A DNA stretch of 64,000 nucleotides, taken from the NCBI RefSeq assembly GCF_013782625.1, contig NZ_CP056199.1:3676588-3740587 (forward strand), in the 5' to 3' direction. This document shows, one piece after another, positions 15,885-27,813 of this stretch. Under the pieces are notes generated by a model, which was not told the origin of the DNA, did no database searches, and was given only the letters and a program-made list of their open reading frames with translations. How positions within the stretch are numbered: the stretch's first letter is position 1; each line of letters begins with the position of its first letter. Source of the stretch: Enterobacter sp. RHBSTW-00994. Lineage in GTDB: Bacteria; Pseudomonadota; Gammaproteobacteria; Enterobacterales; Enterobacteriaceae. Both the position numbers and the translations under genes were made by a program.

Positions 15885-18446
15885 ATGACCACAATCGACA
15901 ATTTTGACGCCCATACGCCGATGATGCAGCAGTACCTGAAGCTGAAAGCCCAGCATCCGGAAATTCTGCTGTTCTACCGTATGGGGGATTTTTACGAGCT
16001 CTTTTATGACGATGCTAAACGAGCCTCGCAATTGCTCGACATCTCCCTGACCAAACGTGGCGCATCCGCTGGCGAACCTATCCCGATGGCCGGGATACCG
16101 CATCACGCCGTCGAAAACTATCTGGCAAAGCTGGTAAACCAGGGCGAATCCGTCGCCATTTGTGAGCAAATTGGTGACCCAGCCACCTCGAAGGGGCCGG
16201 TCGAGCGTAAAGTGGTACGCATCGTTACGCCAGGCACAATCAGCGATGAAGCGCTGCTGCAGGAACGTCAGGATAATTTACTGGCAGCCCTCTGGCAGGA
16301 CGGAAAAGGCTTTGGCTATGCCACGCTGGATATTAGTTCCGGGCGTTTTCGTGTGAGCGAACCGGCTGACCGTGAAACCATGGCGGCAGAGTTGCAACGC
16401 ACCAACCCGGCAGAACTGCTTTATGCTGAAGACTTCGCCGAGACATCACTTATTGAAGGACGTCGTGGTCTTCGCCGCCGTCCACTGTGGGAATTCGAAA
16501 TTGACACTGCGCGCCAGCAATTAAATCTGCAGTTTGGCACGCGTGACCTGATTGGCTTTGGCGTTGAAAATGCGCCACGCGGCCTGTGTGCGGCGGGCTG
16601 TCTGCTGCAATATGTGAAAGATACCCAGCGTACTGCCCTGCCGCATATCCGCTCGATTACCATGGAGCGCCAGCAGGATAGCATCATTATGGATGCTGCA
16701 ACTCGCCGTAACCTGGAGATCACCCAAAACCTGGCCGGTGGTATGGAAAACACGCTCGCCTCGGTGCTCGACAGCACGGTCACTCCGATGGGCAGTCGCA
16801 TGCTGAAACGCTGGTTACATATGCCCATTCGCGATACCAGCACGCTGATCAGCCGCCAGCAAACCATTGCCGCCTTACAGGACCGCTTTACTGAACTGCA
16901 ACCAGTGTTACGTCAGGTTGGCGATCTGGAGCGCATTTTAGCTCGCCTCGCACTACGTACTGCGCGTCCACGTGACTTAGCCCGTATGCGACATGCCTTC
17001 CAGCAACTCCCAGAGCTGCGCTCTCAGCTTGCTGAAGTAGACTGCGCGCCGGTGCAGAAGCTGAGAGACACAATGGGGGAGTTTACAGAACTGCGTGAAC
17101 TGCTTGAGCGTGCCATCATTGATGCTCCGCCCGTTCTGGTCCGTGATGGCGGCGTGATTGCGCCTGGCTATAACGAAGAGCTGGACGAATGGCGCGCACT
17201 GGCAGATGGGGCAACGGATTATCTGGATAAGCTTGAGTTCCGCGAACGCGAACGTCTGGGACTCGATACGCTGAAAGTTGGGTATAACGCGGTCCACGGT
17301 TATTACATTCAGATCAGTCGTGGGCAAAGCCACCTGGCACCGATCCACTATGTCCGTCGCCAGACGCTGAAAAATGCCGAACGCTACATTATTCCTGAGC
17401 TGAAAGAGTATGAAGACAAGGTTCTCACCTCGAAAGGTAAAGCGTTAGCCCTGGAAAAACAGCTTTATGACGCGCTGTTCGACATGCTGATGCCGCATCT
17501 TGCCGATCTGCAACTGAGTGCAAGTGCGCTCGCAGAGCTGGATGTGCTGGTGAATCTGGCAGAGCGCGCAGATGCCCTGAACTACACCTGCCCAACCTTT
17601 ACCGACAAGCCAGGCATTCGCATTACCGAAGGTCGCCATCCGGTAGTAGAGCAGGTCCTGAACGAGCCCTTTATTGCTAACCCGCTTAATCTGTCTCCCC
17701 AGCGGCGAATGCTGATCATCACCGGTCCGAATATGGGCGGTAAAAGTACCTATATGCGCCAGACCGCGTTGATCGCCCTGCTCGCCTATATTGGCAGCTA
17801 CGTTCCGGCGAACAATGTGGAAATCGGCCCTATAGACCGTATCTTTACTCGCGTGGGGGCTGCGGACGATCTGGCAAGTGGCCGCTCGACATTTATGGTG
17901 GAGATGACCGAGACCGCCAATATTCTGCACAATGCAACAGAACACAGCCTGGTATTGATGGATGAAGTGGGTCGCGGAACCTCTACTTATGATGGTCTGT
18001 CGCTGGCGTGGGCTTGTGCTGAAAACCTGGCCAACAAGATTAAAGCGATGACTCTGTTCGCCACTCACTATTTTGAACTCACACAGTTGCCAGAGAAGAT
18101 GGAGGGCGTAGCAAACGTCCACCTGGATGCCCTGGAGCATGGGGACACAATTGCCTTCATGCATACGGTTCAGGACGGTGCAGCAAGTAAGAGTTACGGC
18201 CTTGCCGTTGCCGCTCTCGCAGGTGTACCGAAAGAGGTGATCAAACGGGCGCGTCAGAAATTACGCGAGCTGGAAAACCTGTCACCAAATGCCGCAGCCA
18301 CTCAGGTTGATGGTACGCAGATGTCGCTGCTGATGCCTGCGGAAGAGACATCCCCGGCAATGGATGCGCTGGAAAATCTCGATCCTGACTCACTGACGCC
18401 GCGCCAGGCGCTGGAGTGGATTTACCGGCTGAAAAGCTTGGTGTAA
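15885..18446 (+). CDS. mutS: DNA mismatch repair protein MutS
   Basis: MutS recognises base mismatches and small loops and starts methyl-directed repair with MutL. The 853-residue length equals that of E. coli MutS. The mismatch-reading Phe36 and Glu38 lie in [10 protein letters not shown]. The C-terminal ATPase has Walker [10 protein letters not shown] (about 614-622), the switch region [14 protein letters not shown], and [12 protein letters not shown] with the Walker B acidic residues. The final segment ([18 protein letters not shown]) is the tetramerisation helix region. It is monocistronic: a symE-like gene lies upstream and a terminator hairpin follows at 18456. Confidence 0.99.
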   Translation: MTTIDNFDAHTPMMQQYLKLKAQHPEILLFYRMGDFYELFYDDAKRASQLLDISLTKRGASAGEPIPMAGIPHHAVENYLAKLVNQGESVAICEQIGDPATSKGPVERKVVRIVTPGTISDEALLQERQDNLLAALWQDGKGFGYATLDISSGRFRVSEPADRETMAAELQRTNPAELLYAEDFAETSLIEGRRGLRRRPLWEFEIDTARQQLNLQFGTRDLIGFGVENAPRGLCAAGCLLQYVKDTQRTALPHIRSITMERQQDSIIMDAATRRNLEITQNLAGGMENTLASVLDSTVTPMGSRMLKRWLHMPIRDTSTLISRQQTIAALQDRFTELQPVLRQVGDLERILARLALRTARPRDLARMRHAFQQLPELRSQLAEVDCAPVQKLRDTMGEFTELRELLERAIIDAPPVLVRDGGVIAPGYNEELDEWRALADGATDYLDKLEFRERERLGLDTLKVGYNAVHGYYIQISRGQSHLAPIHYVRRQTLKNAERYIIPELKEYEDKVLTSKGKALALEKQLYDALFDMLMPHLADLQLSASALAELDVLVNLAERADALNYTCPTFTDKPGIRITEGRHPVVEQVLNEPFIANPLNLSPQRRMLIITGPNMGGKSTYMRQTALIALLAYIGSYVPANNVEIGPIDRIFTRVGAADDLASGRSTFMVEMTETANILHNATEHSLVLMDEVGRGTSTYDGLSLAWACAENLANKIKAMTLFATHYFELTQLPEKMEGVANVHLDALEHGDTIAFMHTVQDGAASKSYGLAVAALAGVPKEVIKRARQKLRELENLSPNAAATQVDGTQMSLLMPAEETSPAMDALENLDPDSLTPRQALEWIYRLKSLV

Positions 18447-18455
18447 ACGAGTGAA

Positions 18456-18488
18456 GTCCGGTGCTGTATGGCACTGGACGTTTCTTTT
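18456..18488 (+). terminator. Intrinsic terminator of mutS
   Basis: A near-perfect nine-base stem (GTCCGGTGC at 18456-18464 with GCACTGGAC at 18471-18479, one G-T pair) is followed by a T-rich run GTTTCTTTT. It lies 10 bases after the mutS stop. Confidence 0.75.
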
Positions 18489-18573
18489 CGTAGCAGAGAT
18501 AACGTTCCCCCTTAATGCGCATTTTCCGTCTTAACAACCAGAAGGTGCTGATGCAACTTCAACAGGAGAAATC

Positions 18574-18951
18574 ATGACCCGCTACGAAGCAGAAATTATC
18601 GATGCCCACATCGCAATTGAAGACTGGCTCGGCAAAGGTAAAGGCGAAATTGATGCATTGCTCGCACGCTTTCGTCCTGATTTCATGATGATTGCGCCAA
18701 CGGGTGTTCGCTTTGACTTTTCTGCCCTGAGCCATTTTTTTGAGGGACAGCGCGGAAACCGCTCTGGATTGAAGATCGTTATCGATGAACTAACGATATT
18801 GCAAACATGGGATAAAGGTGCGGTTCTTCACTATCGTGAAACACAAACTCGCCCCGATAATCCTGTCAACGTGCGCTGGTCAACTGCGGTGCTTAATCAG
18901 GAAGGCGAAAAAATTACGTGGCGTCTGTTACACGAGACGACCCAGCCCTAG
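18574..18951 (+). CDS. NTF2-like (DUF4440-type) protein
   Basis: The 125-residue protein has the size and pattern of a SnoaL/NTF2-like fold: an N-terminal helix pair (EAEIIDAHIAIEDWL), a DFMMIAPTGVRFDF strand pair and a C-terminal TWRLLHETT strand. No catalytic set can be named. No signal peptide or membrane span is present, so it should be cytoplasmic. It has a good ribosome-binding site (AGGAG at 18565-18569) and its own terminator. It lies between mutS and rpoS, an interval known to vary greatly among enteric bacteria, so it may be a lineage-specific insertion. Function unknown. Confidence 0.8.
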   Translation: MTRYEAEIIDAHIAIEDWLGKGKGEIDALLARFRPDFMMIAPTGVRFDFSALSHFFEGQRGNRSGLKIVIDELTILQTWDKGAVLHYRETQTRPDNPVNVRWSTAVLNQEGEKITWRLLHETTQP

Positions 18952-18960
18952 CACAAAAGA

Positions 18961-18989
18961 AAAAGGCCAGTCTCTCGACTGGCCTTTTT
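18961..18989. terminator. Bidirectional terminator between the NTF2-like gene and rpoS
   Basis: A perfect stem AAAAGGCCAGT / ACTGGCCTTTT with a six-base loop has an A-run on its left and a T-run on its right. It can end transcription of the rightward NTF2-like gene and of the leftward rpoS, whose stop lies 15 bases away. Confidence 0.9.
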
Positions 18990-19003
18990 GACGAATAGTA
19001 TAT

Positions 19004-19996
19004 TTACTCGCGGAAAAGCGCTTCGATGTTCAGCCCTTGCCCCTGCAAAATTTCACGCAGGCGACGCAAACCTTCAACCTGAATCTGACGAACACGTTCA
19101 CGAGTCAGACCAATCTCGCGGCCGACATCTTCCAGTGTCGCAGCTTCATACCCCAATAATCCGAAACGACGCGCCAGCACTTCACGCTGTTTGGCGTTCA
19201 ACTCGAACAGCCATTTAACGATGCTCTGTTTCATGTCATCGTCCTGCGTGGTGTCTTCCGGGCCGTTATCTTTTTCATCGGCCAGGATGTCCAGCAGCGC
19301 TTTTTCAGAATCACCACCCAATGGGGTGTCAACCGAGGTAATGCGCTCGTTGAGACGCAGCATACGGCTCACGTCATCAACCGGTTTATCGAGTTGTTCG
19401 GCAATCTCTTCGGCGCTTGGCTCGTGGTCCAGTTTATGGGACAACTCACGCGCAGTACGCAGATAGACGTTCAACTCTTTGACGATGTGAATAGGCAGTC
19501 GAATCGTACGGGTTTGGTTCATAATCGCCCGTTCGATAGTCTGGCGGATCCACCATGTCGCGTAAGTGGAGAAACGGAACCCGCGTTCCGGGTCAAACTT
19601 CTCAACCGCGCGGATCAAGCCTAAATTGCCCTCTTCAATCAGATCCAGCAAGGCCAGACCACGATTGCCGTAACGACGGGCAATTTTCACAACCAGACGC
19701 AAGTTACTTTCAATCATGCGACGGCGTGAGGCAACATCACCACGCAATGCTCGACGCGCGAAGTAAACTTCTTCTTCGGCCGTTAACAATGGAGAATAAC
19801 CAATCTCCCCAAGGTAAAGCTGAGTCGCGTCCAGCACACGCTGGGTAGCCCCTTGCGATAACAGCTCTTCTTCAGCTAAATCGTTATCACTGGGTTCCTC
19901 TTCTACTAAGGCTTTTTCGTCAAAAGCCTCTGCTCCGTTCTCATCAAATTCCGCATCTTCATTTAAATCATGAACTTTCAGCGTATTCTGACTCAT
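19004..19996 (-). CDS. rpoS: RNA polymerase sigma factor RpoS
   Basis: RpoS is the general stress and stationary-phase sigma factor. The start [17 protein letters not shown] gives 330 residues, equal to E. coli; a start 12 codons further upstream lacks support. Visible regions are 2.1-2.4 (including [34 protein letters not shown] and the -10-reading [16 protein letters not shown]), region 3, and the region 4.2 helix-turn-helix ([20 protein letters not shown]). The ribosome-binding site AGGAG lies in the conserved leader. Main transcription is expected from a promoter inside nlpD (20566-20594), giving a leader of about 565 bases. Confidence 0.99.
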   Translation of the reverse strand: MSQNTLKVHDLNEDAEFDENGAEAFDEKALVEEEPSDNDLAEEELLSQGATQRVLDATQLYLGEIGYSPLLTAEEEVYFARRALRGDVASRRRMIESNLRLVVKIARRYGNRGLALLDLIEEGNLGLIRAVEKFDPERGFRFSTYATWWIRQTIERAIMNQTRTIRLPIHIVKELNVYLRTARELSHKLDHEPSAEEIAEQLDKPVDDVSRMLRLNERITSVDTPLGGDSEKALLDILADEKDNGPEDTTQDDDMKQSIVKWLFELNAKQREVLARRFGLLGYEAATLEDVGREIGLTRERVRQIQVEGLRRLREILQGQGLNIEALFRE

Positions 19997-20055
19997 AAGG
20001 TGGCTCCTACCCGTGATCCCTGAACGAGACACCCTATGTGGTATGTCCCGTCAAA

Positions 20056-21180
20056 TTATCGCTGCGGCAAGTACTGCAGCGGGTTTACGGATTTCCCCTT
20101 GTAACGAATTTCAAAATGCAAGCGTGTAGAACTGGTTCCGGTGCTACCCATGGTAGCGATTTTTTGCCCCGCCTTGATTTCTTGTTGTTCCCGGACCAGC
20201 ATTGTATCGTTATGGGCGTAGGCACTCAGGTAATCATCGTTGTGTTTGATGATAATAAGATTACCGTAACCGCGCAGAGCGTTACCGGCATATACAACGC
20301 GTCCGTCTGCAGTCGCGATGATAGCCTGTCCCTTACTTCCTGCGATATCGATCCCTTTATTTCCACCTTCGGTAGAAGAGAAGTTCTCGATAACCTTGCC
20401 ATCAGTAGGCCAGCGCCATGTAGAAATCGGCGAACTGGACGACATACTGCTGGCAGTCGGCTCGGTAGAGCTAACCACAGGAGCCGTAACAGGTGCTGTG
20501 ACAACCGTCGCAGTCCCTTTATTATTCGGCAACATTTTGTTAGCACTCTGATCACCTGAATCCTCAGAATACGTAATTACTGGTTGCGAAGCAACCACTG
20601 TGCTGGATTTTTGTGCAGGCTTGACATTGTTATTCTGCGCAGTGACATCCGCGGCAGAAACAGTATTGCCTGGAGTGAGTGGCGTACCTGTGGCATTACC
20701 CACCTGAAGCGTTTGACCGACTTCCAGTGAATAAGGAGCCTGGACACTGTTACGCTGTGCGAGGTCACGGAAATCGTTCCCGGTGATCCATGCGATATAG
20801 AAAAGCGTGTCACCCCGTTTTACGGTGTAGGTACTGCCGCCCGTATAACTGCCTTTTGGAATGTTCCCATATTTACGGTTATACACAATACGACCATTCT
20901 CGGTCTGTACTGGCTGAGCCACAGGCTGAATCTGCGTTGGCTGGGTAACTGGGCGTTGAACCGGCTGAATTTGTGGCGTCTGGTTTGTCGTCGCCGTACC
21001 CATTTTTGGCGGAGGCGTAATCAGCATTCCACCGGAAGAACTCCCCGAGCCATTGTTTCCGCCTACCGAACTCACAGGTGCAGGCGCGTTAGTCGAACTT
21101 GTACAGCCTGCCAGCCAAAGCGAAACCAGTGATAATGCCGCAACACGGCTGATGGTGAATTTTGGGCTTCCCGCGCTCAT
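20056..21180 (-). CDS. nlpD: Lipoprotein NlpD, activator of amidase AmiC
   Basis: NlpD is an outer-membrane lipoprotein at the septum that activates the peptidoglycan amidase AmiC during daughter-cell separation. The lipobox LAGC puts the lipidated cysteine at residue 26. A low-complexity Ser/Gly/Pro/Gln-rich linker follows, then a LysM domain at about 118-160 ([14 protein letters not shown]). The C-terminal M23 peptidase-like (LytM) domain lies at about 260-372, and as in other NlpD proteins it appears to lack the full zinc ligand set. Length is 374 residues (379 in E. coli). The main rpoS promoter lies inside this gene. Confidence 0.97.
   Translation of the reverse strand: MSAGSPKFTISRVAALSLVSLWLAGCTSSTNAPAPVSSVGGNNGSGSSSGGMLITPPPKMGTATTNQTPQIQPVQRPVTQPTQIQPVAQPVQTENGRIVYNRKYGNIPKGSYTGGSTYTVKRGDTLFYIAWITGNDFRDLAQRNSVQAPYSLEVGQTLQVGNATGTPLTPGNTVSAADVTAQNNNVKPAQKSSTVVASQPVITYSEDSGDQSANKMLPNNKGTATVVTAPVTAPVVSSTEPTASSMSSSSPISTWRWPTDGKVIENFSSTEGGNKGIDIAGSKGQAIIATADGRVVYAGNALRGYGNLIIIKHNDDYLSAYAHNDTMLVREQQEIKAGQKIATMGSTGTSSTRLHFEIRYKGKSVNPLQYLPQR
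20089..20119 (-). promoter_or_regulatory. rpoS leader element for DsrA/RprA/ArcZ small RNAs
   Basis: The minus-strand sequence here, GC-ATTTTGAAATTCG-TTACAAGGGGAAATCC, is the inhibitory leader arm that in E. coli pairs with the rpoS translation start and is opened by DsrA, RprA and ArcZ. It is preserved inside the end of nlpD, about 95-125 bases before the rpoS start. The call is based on my memory of the E. coli leader. Confidence 0.75.
20566..20594 (-). promoter_or_regulatory. Main rpoS promoter inside nlpD
   Basis: On the minus strand TTGCTT (20594-20589) and TATTCT (20571-20566) are 17 bases apart. A start about seven bases downstream of the -10 would give a leader of about 563 bases, which agrees with the roughly 567-base leader of E. 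coli rpoS transcribed from within nlpD. Confidence 0.75.
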
Positions 21181-21293
21181 TTATCCCCCAGGAATGTGTT
21201 AACTACCAGTGACTTAAAAACCATGAAGGCTCGAATCTTTCGCGCCACACCATACGCTGAATTTGCCTTAATAACCCTGGATAATTCCGAGTC

Positions 21294-22655
<1,362 letters not shown>

Positions 22656-22675
<20 letters not shown>

Positions 22676-23705
22676 AATCACCCGAGGTGTTGATAAGTTC
22701 CCTGACAACACTGGTGGCAAAGCTACCTGCCGGCAGCCAGAAGCGTAACTCGACGGTTACATCATCCCACCAGTTCCAGCTAAGCTGTTGCGGGTAGAGC
22801 AACATCGCACGGCGTGCTGCTTCGACTTTTTCCCGCACCAGTAATGATTGTAATTCCTGCGCATCGGCTATCGCTGATTGCTCAGCGGCCAACGCAGCGC
22901 CCTGAGTTCCCCAGTCGCCTGAACCGGGCAAGGCTGCGGTAATCATCAATGCTTTTGCGTCAACGCGCGCTTGTGCATCGGCCATTTCATCTACCGTTGC
23001 CACGAACCAGCTTCCGCGTCCCGCTAATTGTAGCGCATCGCCGACAACAACTTGATTCGCGTCTGGTTTTTTCAGTCGCTCGCTCACAATCTGATTAAAC
23101 AACGCACTGCGGGCAGCCGACAACCAAAAACTGCGTTTATTCCTGTCACGCACGGGTACATCGCTTTGCGCCCAGCGCAAAGCGCCTTGCAGGTTACTGC
23201 CAGCAATCCCAAAACGCTGTGCGCCAAAATAGTTTGGCACGCCCTGCTCTGCAATCGCGTTCAGACGTTTCTCGACATCATCACGGCTGGAAACTTCACG
23301 CAAAATAATCGTGAAGGCATTACCTTTGAGCGCGCCCAGACGCAGCTTGCGCTTGTGTCTGGCATACTCCAGCACTTTGCAGCCTTCCAGCTCAAACTGG
23401 CTTAAATCAGGCATTGCATTGCCCGGAACGCGCGCGCACAGCCACTGTTCGGTGACCGCCTGTTTGTCTTTCTGTCCTGCAAAACTCACTTCACGGGCAT
23501 GGATCTTCAGGAATTTCGCCAGTGCATCAGCCACAAACCGGGTGTTGCACCCATTTTTCAGGATGCGAACCAGGATATGTTCACCCTCACCATCAGGTTC
23601 AAACCCTAAATCTTCGATCACCACAAAATCTTCGGGACTGGCTTTTAGCAGGCCACTCCCTTGCGGTTTACTGTGCAGGTAGGTGAGATTTTCAACGTCT
23701 GTCAT
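22656..23705 (-). CDS. truD: tRNA pseudouridine(13) synthase TruD
   Basis: TruD converts U13 of tRNA-Glu to pseudouridine. The 349-residue length equals that of E. coli TruD. The catalytic aspartate is Asp80 in [15 protein letters not shown], and the family marker [10 protein letters not shown] lies near residue 157, followed by the insertion domain. It overlaps surE by 20 bases at its 3' end and ispF by four bases at its 5' end, so it lies in one leftward ispD-ispF-truD-surE-pcm transcription unit. Confidence 0.98.
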
Positions 23706-24181
23706 TTGGCCGCCTTCAGCAGAAGCGCCACGGCTTCACAGGCGATGCCTTCGCCACGCCCCGTAAAACCGAGCTTTTCGGTCGTTGTGGCTTTGACGTT
23801 GACGTCATCCATATGACAGCCCAGATCTTCAGCAATAAACACTCGCATCTGCGGGATGTGCGGTAACATTTTGGGAGCCTGGGCAATAATGGTTACGTCG
23901 ACATTTCCCAGGGTATAGCCTTTGGCCTGAATACGACGCCAGGCCTCGCGCAGCAGCTCACGGCTGTCGGCCCCTTTGAACGCCGGGTCGGTGTCCGGGA
24001 AGAGTTTGCCAATATCGCCCAGTGCTGCTGCACCGAGCAGCGCATCGGTTAACGCGTGCAGTGCGACGTCGCCATCAGAATGCGCCAGCAATCCTTTTTC
24101 ATAAGGGATGCGTACGCCGCCAATGATAATTGGGCCTTCTCCGCCAAAGGCGTGTACATCAAAACCGTGTCCAATTCGCAT
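23702..24181 (-). CDS. ispF: 2-C-methyl-D-erythritol 2,4-cyclodiphosphate synthase
   Basis: IspF carries out the cyclisation step of the methylerythritol phosphate isoprenoid pathway, releasing CMP. The 159-residue protein has the zinc ligands Asp8 and His10 in GHGFDVHAF, and His42 in [19 protein letters not shown]. The C-terminal [15 protein letters not shown] is typical. It overlaps ispD by one base (stop and start) and truD by four bases. IspD and IspF catalyse non-consecutive pathway steps but are adjacent here, as in E. coli. Confidence 0.99.
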   Translation of the reverse strand: MRIGHGFDVHAFGGEGPIIIGGVRIPYEKGLLAHSDGDVALHALTDALLGAAALGDIGKLFPDTDPAFKGADSRELLREAWRRIQAKGYTLGNVDVTIIAQAPKMLPHIPQMRVFIAEDLGCHMDDVNVKATTTEKLGFTGRGEGIACEAVALLLKAAK

Positions 24182-24891
24182 TATGACTTCTCCTGATGGG
24201 TCGAACGGGTAAGATAAAATTCCGCAAGCTGTAAATCTTCGGGACGCGTCACTTTTATATTATCAGCACGTCCTTCTACAAGCTCAGGGTGAAAACCGCA
24301 ATACTCCAGCGCCGAGGCTTCATCGGTAATGGTCGCGCCCTCTTCCAGGGCCCGGATTAAGCAGTCACGGAGTAATTCGCGGGGGAAAAATTGCGGCGTC
24401 AGTGCATGCCATAAATCGACACGTTCAACGGTATGCGCGATGGCGTGTTGCCCCGGTTCCGCGCGCTTCATGGTGTCGCGTACCGGAGAAGCCAGAATAC
24501 CGCCGACCTTACTGCTTTCACTGATCGCCAGCAGACGCGCAAGATCGCTCTGATGCAGGCACGGGCGAGCAGCATCATGCACCAGCACCCACTGCGCAGA
24601 CCCCGCGGCCTGAATGCCCGCCAGCACCGAATCAGCACGCTCTGCGCCGCCATCAACAACGGTAATCTGGGGGTGATTTGCCAGCGGCAACTGGGCGAAG
24701 CGAGCATCGCCAGGACTGATGGCGATAACGACATGTGTCACCCTGGGGTGCGCCAGCAGCGCCGCCACGGAGTGTTCAAGAATCGTTTTATCACCAATAG
24801 AAAGGTATTGCTTGGGACATTCTGTCTGCATGCGTCGACCAAAACCCGCGGCCGGTACAACGGCACAGACGTCCGAAAAAGTTACTGCCAT
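24181..24891 (-). CDS. ispD: 2-C-methyl-D-erythritol 4-phosphate cytidylyltransferase
   Basis: IspD couples methylerythritol 4-phosphate to CTP in the isoprenoid pathway. The start [18 protein letters not shown] gives 236 residues, as in E. coli; the longer frame with 21 extra residues is not supported. The nucleotide-binding AAGFGRRM loop is near residue 14, [11 protein letters not shown] near residue 101, and the TRPEDL motif near the C terminus. The gene follows ftsB after 19 bases and overlaps ispF by one base, giving a compact leftward operon. Confidence 0.98.
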   Translation of the reverse strand: MAVTFSDVCAVVPAAGFGRRMQTECPKQYLSIGDKTILEHSVAALLAHPRVTHVVIAISPGDARFAQLPLANHPQITVVDGGAERADSVLAGIQAAGSAQWVLVHDAARPCLHQSDLARLLAISESSKVGGILASPVRDTMKRAEPGQHAIAHTVERVDLWHALTPQFFPRELLRDCLIRALEEGATITDEASALEYCGFHPELVEGRADNIKVTRPEDLQLAEFYLTRSTHQEKS

Positions 24892-24910
24892 GTCGTAATC
24901 CTGGGCCTGA

Positions 24911-25222
24911 TTATCGATTATTTTGTGCTGAGCCCTGGCTGCGTTTAGACGCATCCGGAACCAGACGATAAAAGGTTTCGCCCGGCTTAGTCATACTGAG
25001 TTCATTACGTGCGCGTTCCTCGATCGCTTCCTGCCCACCATTGAGGTCATCAATTTCAGCAAAGAGTTGATCGTTTCGCGCCTTAAGTTTGGCGTTTGTT
25101 GCCTGCTGAGCCGCAACATCATCGCTCACCCGGCTATAGTCGTGCAGTCCGTTTTTACCGAACCACAGCGAATATTGCAGCCAGACCAGCAAAGCCAGCA
25201 ACAGCAGCGTTAGTTTACCCAT
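24911..25222 (-). CDS. ftsB: Cell division protein FtsB
   Basis: FtsB is a bitopic inner-membrane protein of the FtsQLB divisome subcomplex, which signals septal peptidoglycan synthesis. The 103-residue product has a short cytoplasmic start (MGK), one membrane span at about residues 4-20 ([17 protein letters not shown]), and a periplasmic coiled coil from about 28 to 75. Length equals that of E. coli FtsB. It heads the leftward ftsB-ispD-ispF-truD-surE-pcm gene string, after a 167-base gap from ygbE in which I see no gene. Confidence 0.97.
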   Translation of the reverse strand: MGKLTLLLLALLVWLQYSLWFGKNGLHDYSRVSDDVAAQQATNAKLKARNDQLFAEIDDLNGGQEAIEERARNELSMTKPGETFYRLVPDASKRSQGSAQNNR

Positions 25223-25389
25223 CCTGCCCCCAGAAAAACGGCATCATCATCCCATACCACTCCCCCGGACACCGCGCCGGGGCTACAGAGATGCCGCAAC
25301 ATCGCGGGCAAATGTACCACATTTTTTTCGCAGAATCGCCTTGCTCAATATCGTCACACAGTTGGTTACGGTTTGAATTATGGCTGAAG

Positions 25390-25713
25390 TTAGCCCATGA
25401 GCCACAAAAATAACAGACCAAACATCAGAACCACCGTCACAATCGTGACGACGGCACTGTAAAGCAGTTTGCCATTGAGGAGTGAATGCAGCGCAATGCC
25501 GACAACAATCGCGACAGGCATCAGGGCAAGGAAGAATGGCCAGGTGTAGAGAAAGAAGAAAAATGTGTTGCCGCCATAGATCAGGAAAGGGATGCCCAGC
25601 GCCAGCAACCACGAAATGAAGCCGACAAAGGCCCCAGAAAGCGACCAGGTCGTCTCGTCATAGGTCGTTAACGGTTCCGACCCGGAGATAATGTAGTTTT
25701 CACTGTTACGCAT
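25390..25713 (-). CDS. ygbE: YgbE, DUF3561 inner-membrane protein
   Basis: YgbE is a small inner-membrane protein of unknown function. The start MRNSENYI gives 107 residues, the same as in E. coli; an upstream in-frame start adds six residues and is less likely. Three hydrophobic segments are visible, at about residues 27-47, 51-73 and 83-105. The spacing to cysC is 58 bases on the same strand, so it may be read from the cysteine operon in part. No motif suggests an activity. Confidence 0.92.
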   Translation of the reverse strand: MRNSENYIISGSEPLTTYDETTWSLSGAFVGFISWLLALGIPFLIYGGNTFFFFLYTWPFFLALMPVAIVVGIALHSLLNGKLLYSAVVTIVTVVLMFGLLFLWLMG

Positions 25714-25771
25714 AGCTAATCCTGTGACCATGACTCCTCGTTCGGGAAAACGGCTCCCGAACGATACCGTC

Positions 25772-26377
25772 TCAGGATCTGATAATATCGTCCTGTCTGA
25801 GCAGGTCTAATAATTGGCTTACTAAATTTGTTACCAATTGTTGACCTTCCAGGTGAATCTCTGGGGATTCAGGCGCTTCGTAAACCGAGTCAATTCCCGT
25901 GAAGTTTCGCAGCTCACCCGCACGCGCTTTCTTGTAGAGGCCTTTTGGATCGCGCGCTTCGCAAATCTCCAGCGGCGTATCAACAAACACTTCAATGAAG
26001 CGGTCATGGCCCACACGTTCGCGCACCATCTGCCGTTCAGCACGATGAGGCGAGATGAAAGCGGTCAGCACCACCAGCCCGGCATCAGCCATCAGACTGG
26101 CGACTTCACCAACCCGACGGATGTTCTCTTTGCGGTCTTCATCACTGAACCCCAGGTCACTGCACAAACCGTGACGCACGTTATCCCCATCCAGCAGATA
26201 CGTACTCACACCTTGTTGATGCAAAGCCTCTTCCAGCGCCCCCGCCACCGTGGACTTACCGGAGCCAGAAAGTCCGGTAAACCACAGCACAACTCCACGG
26301 TGACCGTGGAGTTGTTCGCGTGCGCCTACAGTGACCGGATGAGGATGCCAGACGACGTTCTCATCATGTTGGGCCAT
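25772..26377 (-). CDS. cysC: Adenylylsulfate kinase CysC
   Basis: CysC phosphorylates adenosine 5'-phosphosulfate to PAPS, the second activation step of sulfate assimilation. The 201-residue protein has its P-loop at residues 35-42 (GLSGSGKS), the substrate-binding DGDNVRHGL near residue 63, and [14 protein letters not shown] near residue 107, which includes the phosphorylated serine. The start overlaps the cysN stop by one base, so it is the last gene of cysGDNC. Control by CysB is expected from known biology. Confidence 0.98.
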   Translation of the reverse strand: MAQHDENVVWHPHPVTVGAREQLHGHRGVVLWFTGLSGSGKSTVAGALEEALHQQGVSTYLLDGDNVRHGLCSDLGFSDEDRKENIRRVGEVASLMADAGLVVLTAFISPHRAERQMVRERVGHDRFIEVFVDTPLEICEARDPKGLYKKARAGELRNFTGIDSVYEAPESPEIHLEGQQLVTNLVSQLLDLLRQDDIIRS

Positions 26378-27804
26378 TACTTGCCTCCCAGCAGATCGCG
26401 CGCACCCCAGTGTGGGAAGTGTTTGCGCACCAGAGCATTCAGCTCCAGCTCAAAGGCACTAAACGCGGAGGGTGAAGTGGCAGACTGCTCATGCGGCTCA
26501 CGCACCATACCCGCACCAACAGTGACATTGGTAAGGCGGTCGATAAAGATCAGCCCGCCCGTAACTGGATTTTGCTGATACTTATCCAGAACCAGAGGCT
26601 CATCAAACGTGAGATCCACCAGGCCAATACCGTTCAGCGGCAATTCAGACACGCTATGCTGAGCCAGATTGTTGATATCAACCTGGTACTGAATGCCGTC
26701 CACACGGGCACGGGTTTTCTTGCCCGCAATTTTAATGTCGTAACTCTGGCCCGCTGCAAGCGGCTGTTCAGCCATCCACACAACATCCAGAGAGGCACTT
26801 TGTACGGCAGGTAAACTTTCCTGCGCATCCAAAAGCAGATCGCCACGGCTAATATCGATTTCGTCTTTCAACACCAGCGTAACCGCTTCACCTGCTCTCG
26901 CTTCCTGCAAGTCACCATCAAACGTGACAATCCGCGCAATGGTCGATTCCACGCCAGACGGCAGTGCTTTAACGCGCTGGCCGGCTTTCACGATCCCCGA
27001 GGCAATCGTGCCAGAGAAGCCACGAAAATCGAGATTCGGGCGGTTAACATACTGCACCGGGAAGCGCATCGGCTGGCTGTCCACTACGCGCTGAATCTCA
27101 ACGGTTTCCAGCACTTCCAGCAGCGTTGGACCGCTGTACCACGGCATATTCGCGCTCTGAGACGCGACGTTGTCGCCTTCGAGAGCAGAGAGCGGTACAA
27201 AACGGATATCCAGATTGCCTGGCAGTTGTTCTGCAAATGTCAGGTAGCTCTGGCGGATCTCGTCGAATTTCTCTTCGGCAAAATTTACCAGGTCCATCTT
27301 GTTAACGGCAACCACCAGATGTTTGATCCCCAGCAGCGTGGAGATAAAACTGTGGCGGCGAGTCTGATCCAGTACGCCTTTACGCGCATCCATCAGCAGG
27401 ATCGCCAGCTCGCAGGTAGATGCCCCGGTCGCCATATTTCGGGTGTACTGCTCATGCCCGGGGGTATCAGCAATGATAAATTTGCGTTTTTCAGTCGAGA
27501 AATAACGGTACGCTACGTCGATAGTGATGCCCTGCTCACGCTCAGCTTGCAGACCGTCGACCAGCAGCGCCAGATCGAGTTTCTCGCCCTGCGTCCCATG
27601 ACGTTTACTGTCGTTATGCAGCGAAGAGAGCTGATCTTCGTAAATCTGACGAGTGTCATGCAGCAGACGTCCAATCAGTGTACTTTTTCCGTCATCGACG
27701 CTGCCGCAGGTCAGAAAGCGCAGCAGGCTTTTGTGCTGTTGTGCGTGCAGGTAGGCTTCTACGCCGCCTTCATCCGCAATTTGTTGGGCAATAGTGGTGT
27801 TCAT
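26377..27804 (-). CDS. cysN: Sulfate adenylyltransferase GTPase subunit CysN
   Basis: CysN is the regulatory GTPase of ATP sulfurylase; GTP hydrolysis drives adenylylsulfate formation by CysD. The 475-residue product resembles EF-Tu: G1 [10 protein letters not shown] near residue 34, G3 [18 protein letters not shown] near residue 111, and G4 VNKMDL near residue 166. Beta-barrel domains follow. Length equals that of E. coli CysN. It lies nine bases after cysD and overlaps cysC by one base. Confidence 0.98.
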   Translation of the reverse strand: MNTTIAQQIADEGGVEAYLHAQQHKSLLRFLTCGSVDDGKSTLIGRLLHDTRQIYEDQLSSLHNDSKRHGTQGEKLDLALLVDGLQAEREQGITIDVAYRYFSTEKRKFIIADTPGHEQYTRNMATGASTCELAILLMDARKGVLDQTRRHSFISTLLGIKHLVVAVNKMDLVNFAEEKFDEIRQSYLTFAEQLPGNLDIRFVPLSALEGDNVASQSANMPWYSGPTLLEVLETVEIQRVVDSQPMRFPVQYVNRPNLDFRGFSGTIASGIVKAGQRVKALPSGVESTIARIVTFDGDLQEARAGEAVTLVLKDEIDISRGDLLLDAQESLPAVQSASLDVVWMAEQPLAAGQSYDIKIAGKKTRARVDGIQYQVDINNLAQHSVSELPLNGIGLVDLTFDEPLVLDKYQQNPVTGGLIFIDRLTNVTVGAGMVREPHEQSATSPSAFSAFELELNALVRKHFPHWGARDLLGGK

Positions 27805-27813
27805 GGCGGCTCC

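Noticed and set aside
25215..25421. 68-codon cysteine-containing open frame between ftsB and ygbE
   Set aside because: It contains a CPRCC stretch that resembles a zinc ribbon, but it overlaps the ygbE end and the ftsB start, has no ribosome-binding site and matches no family I know.
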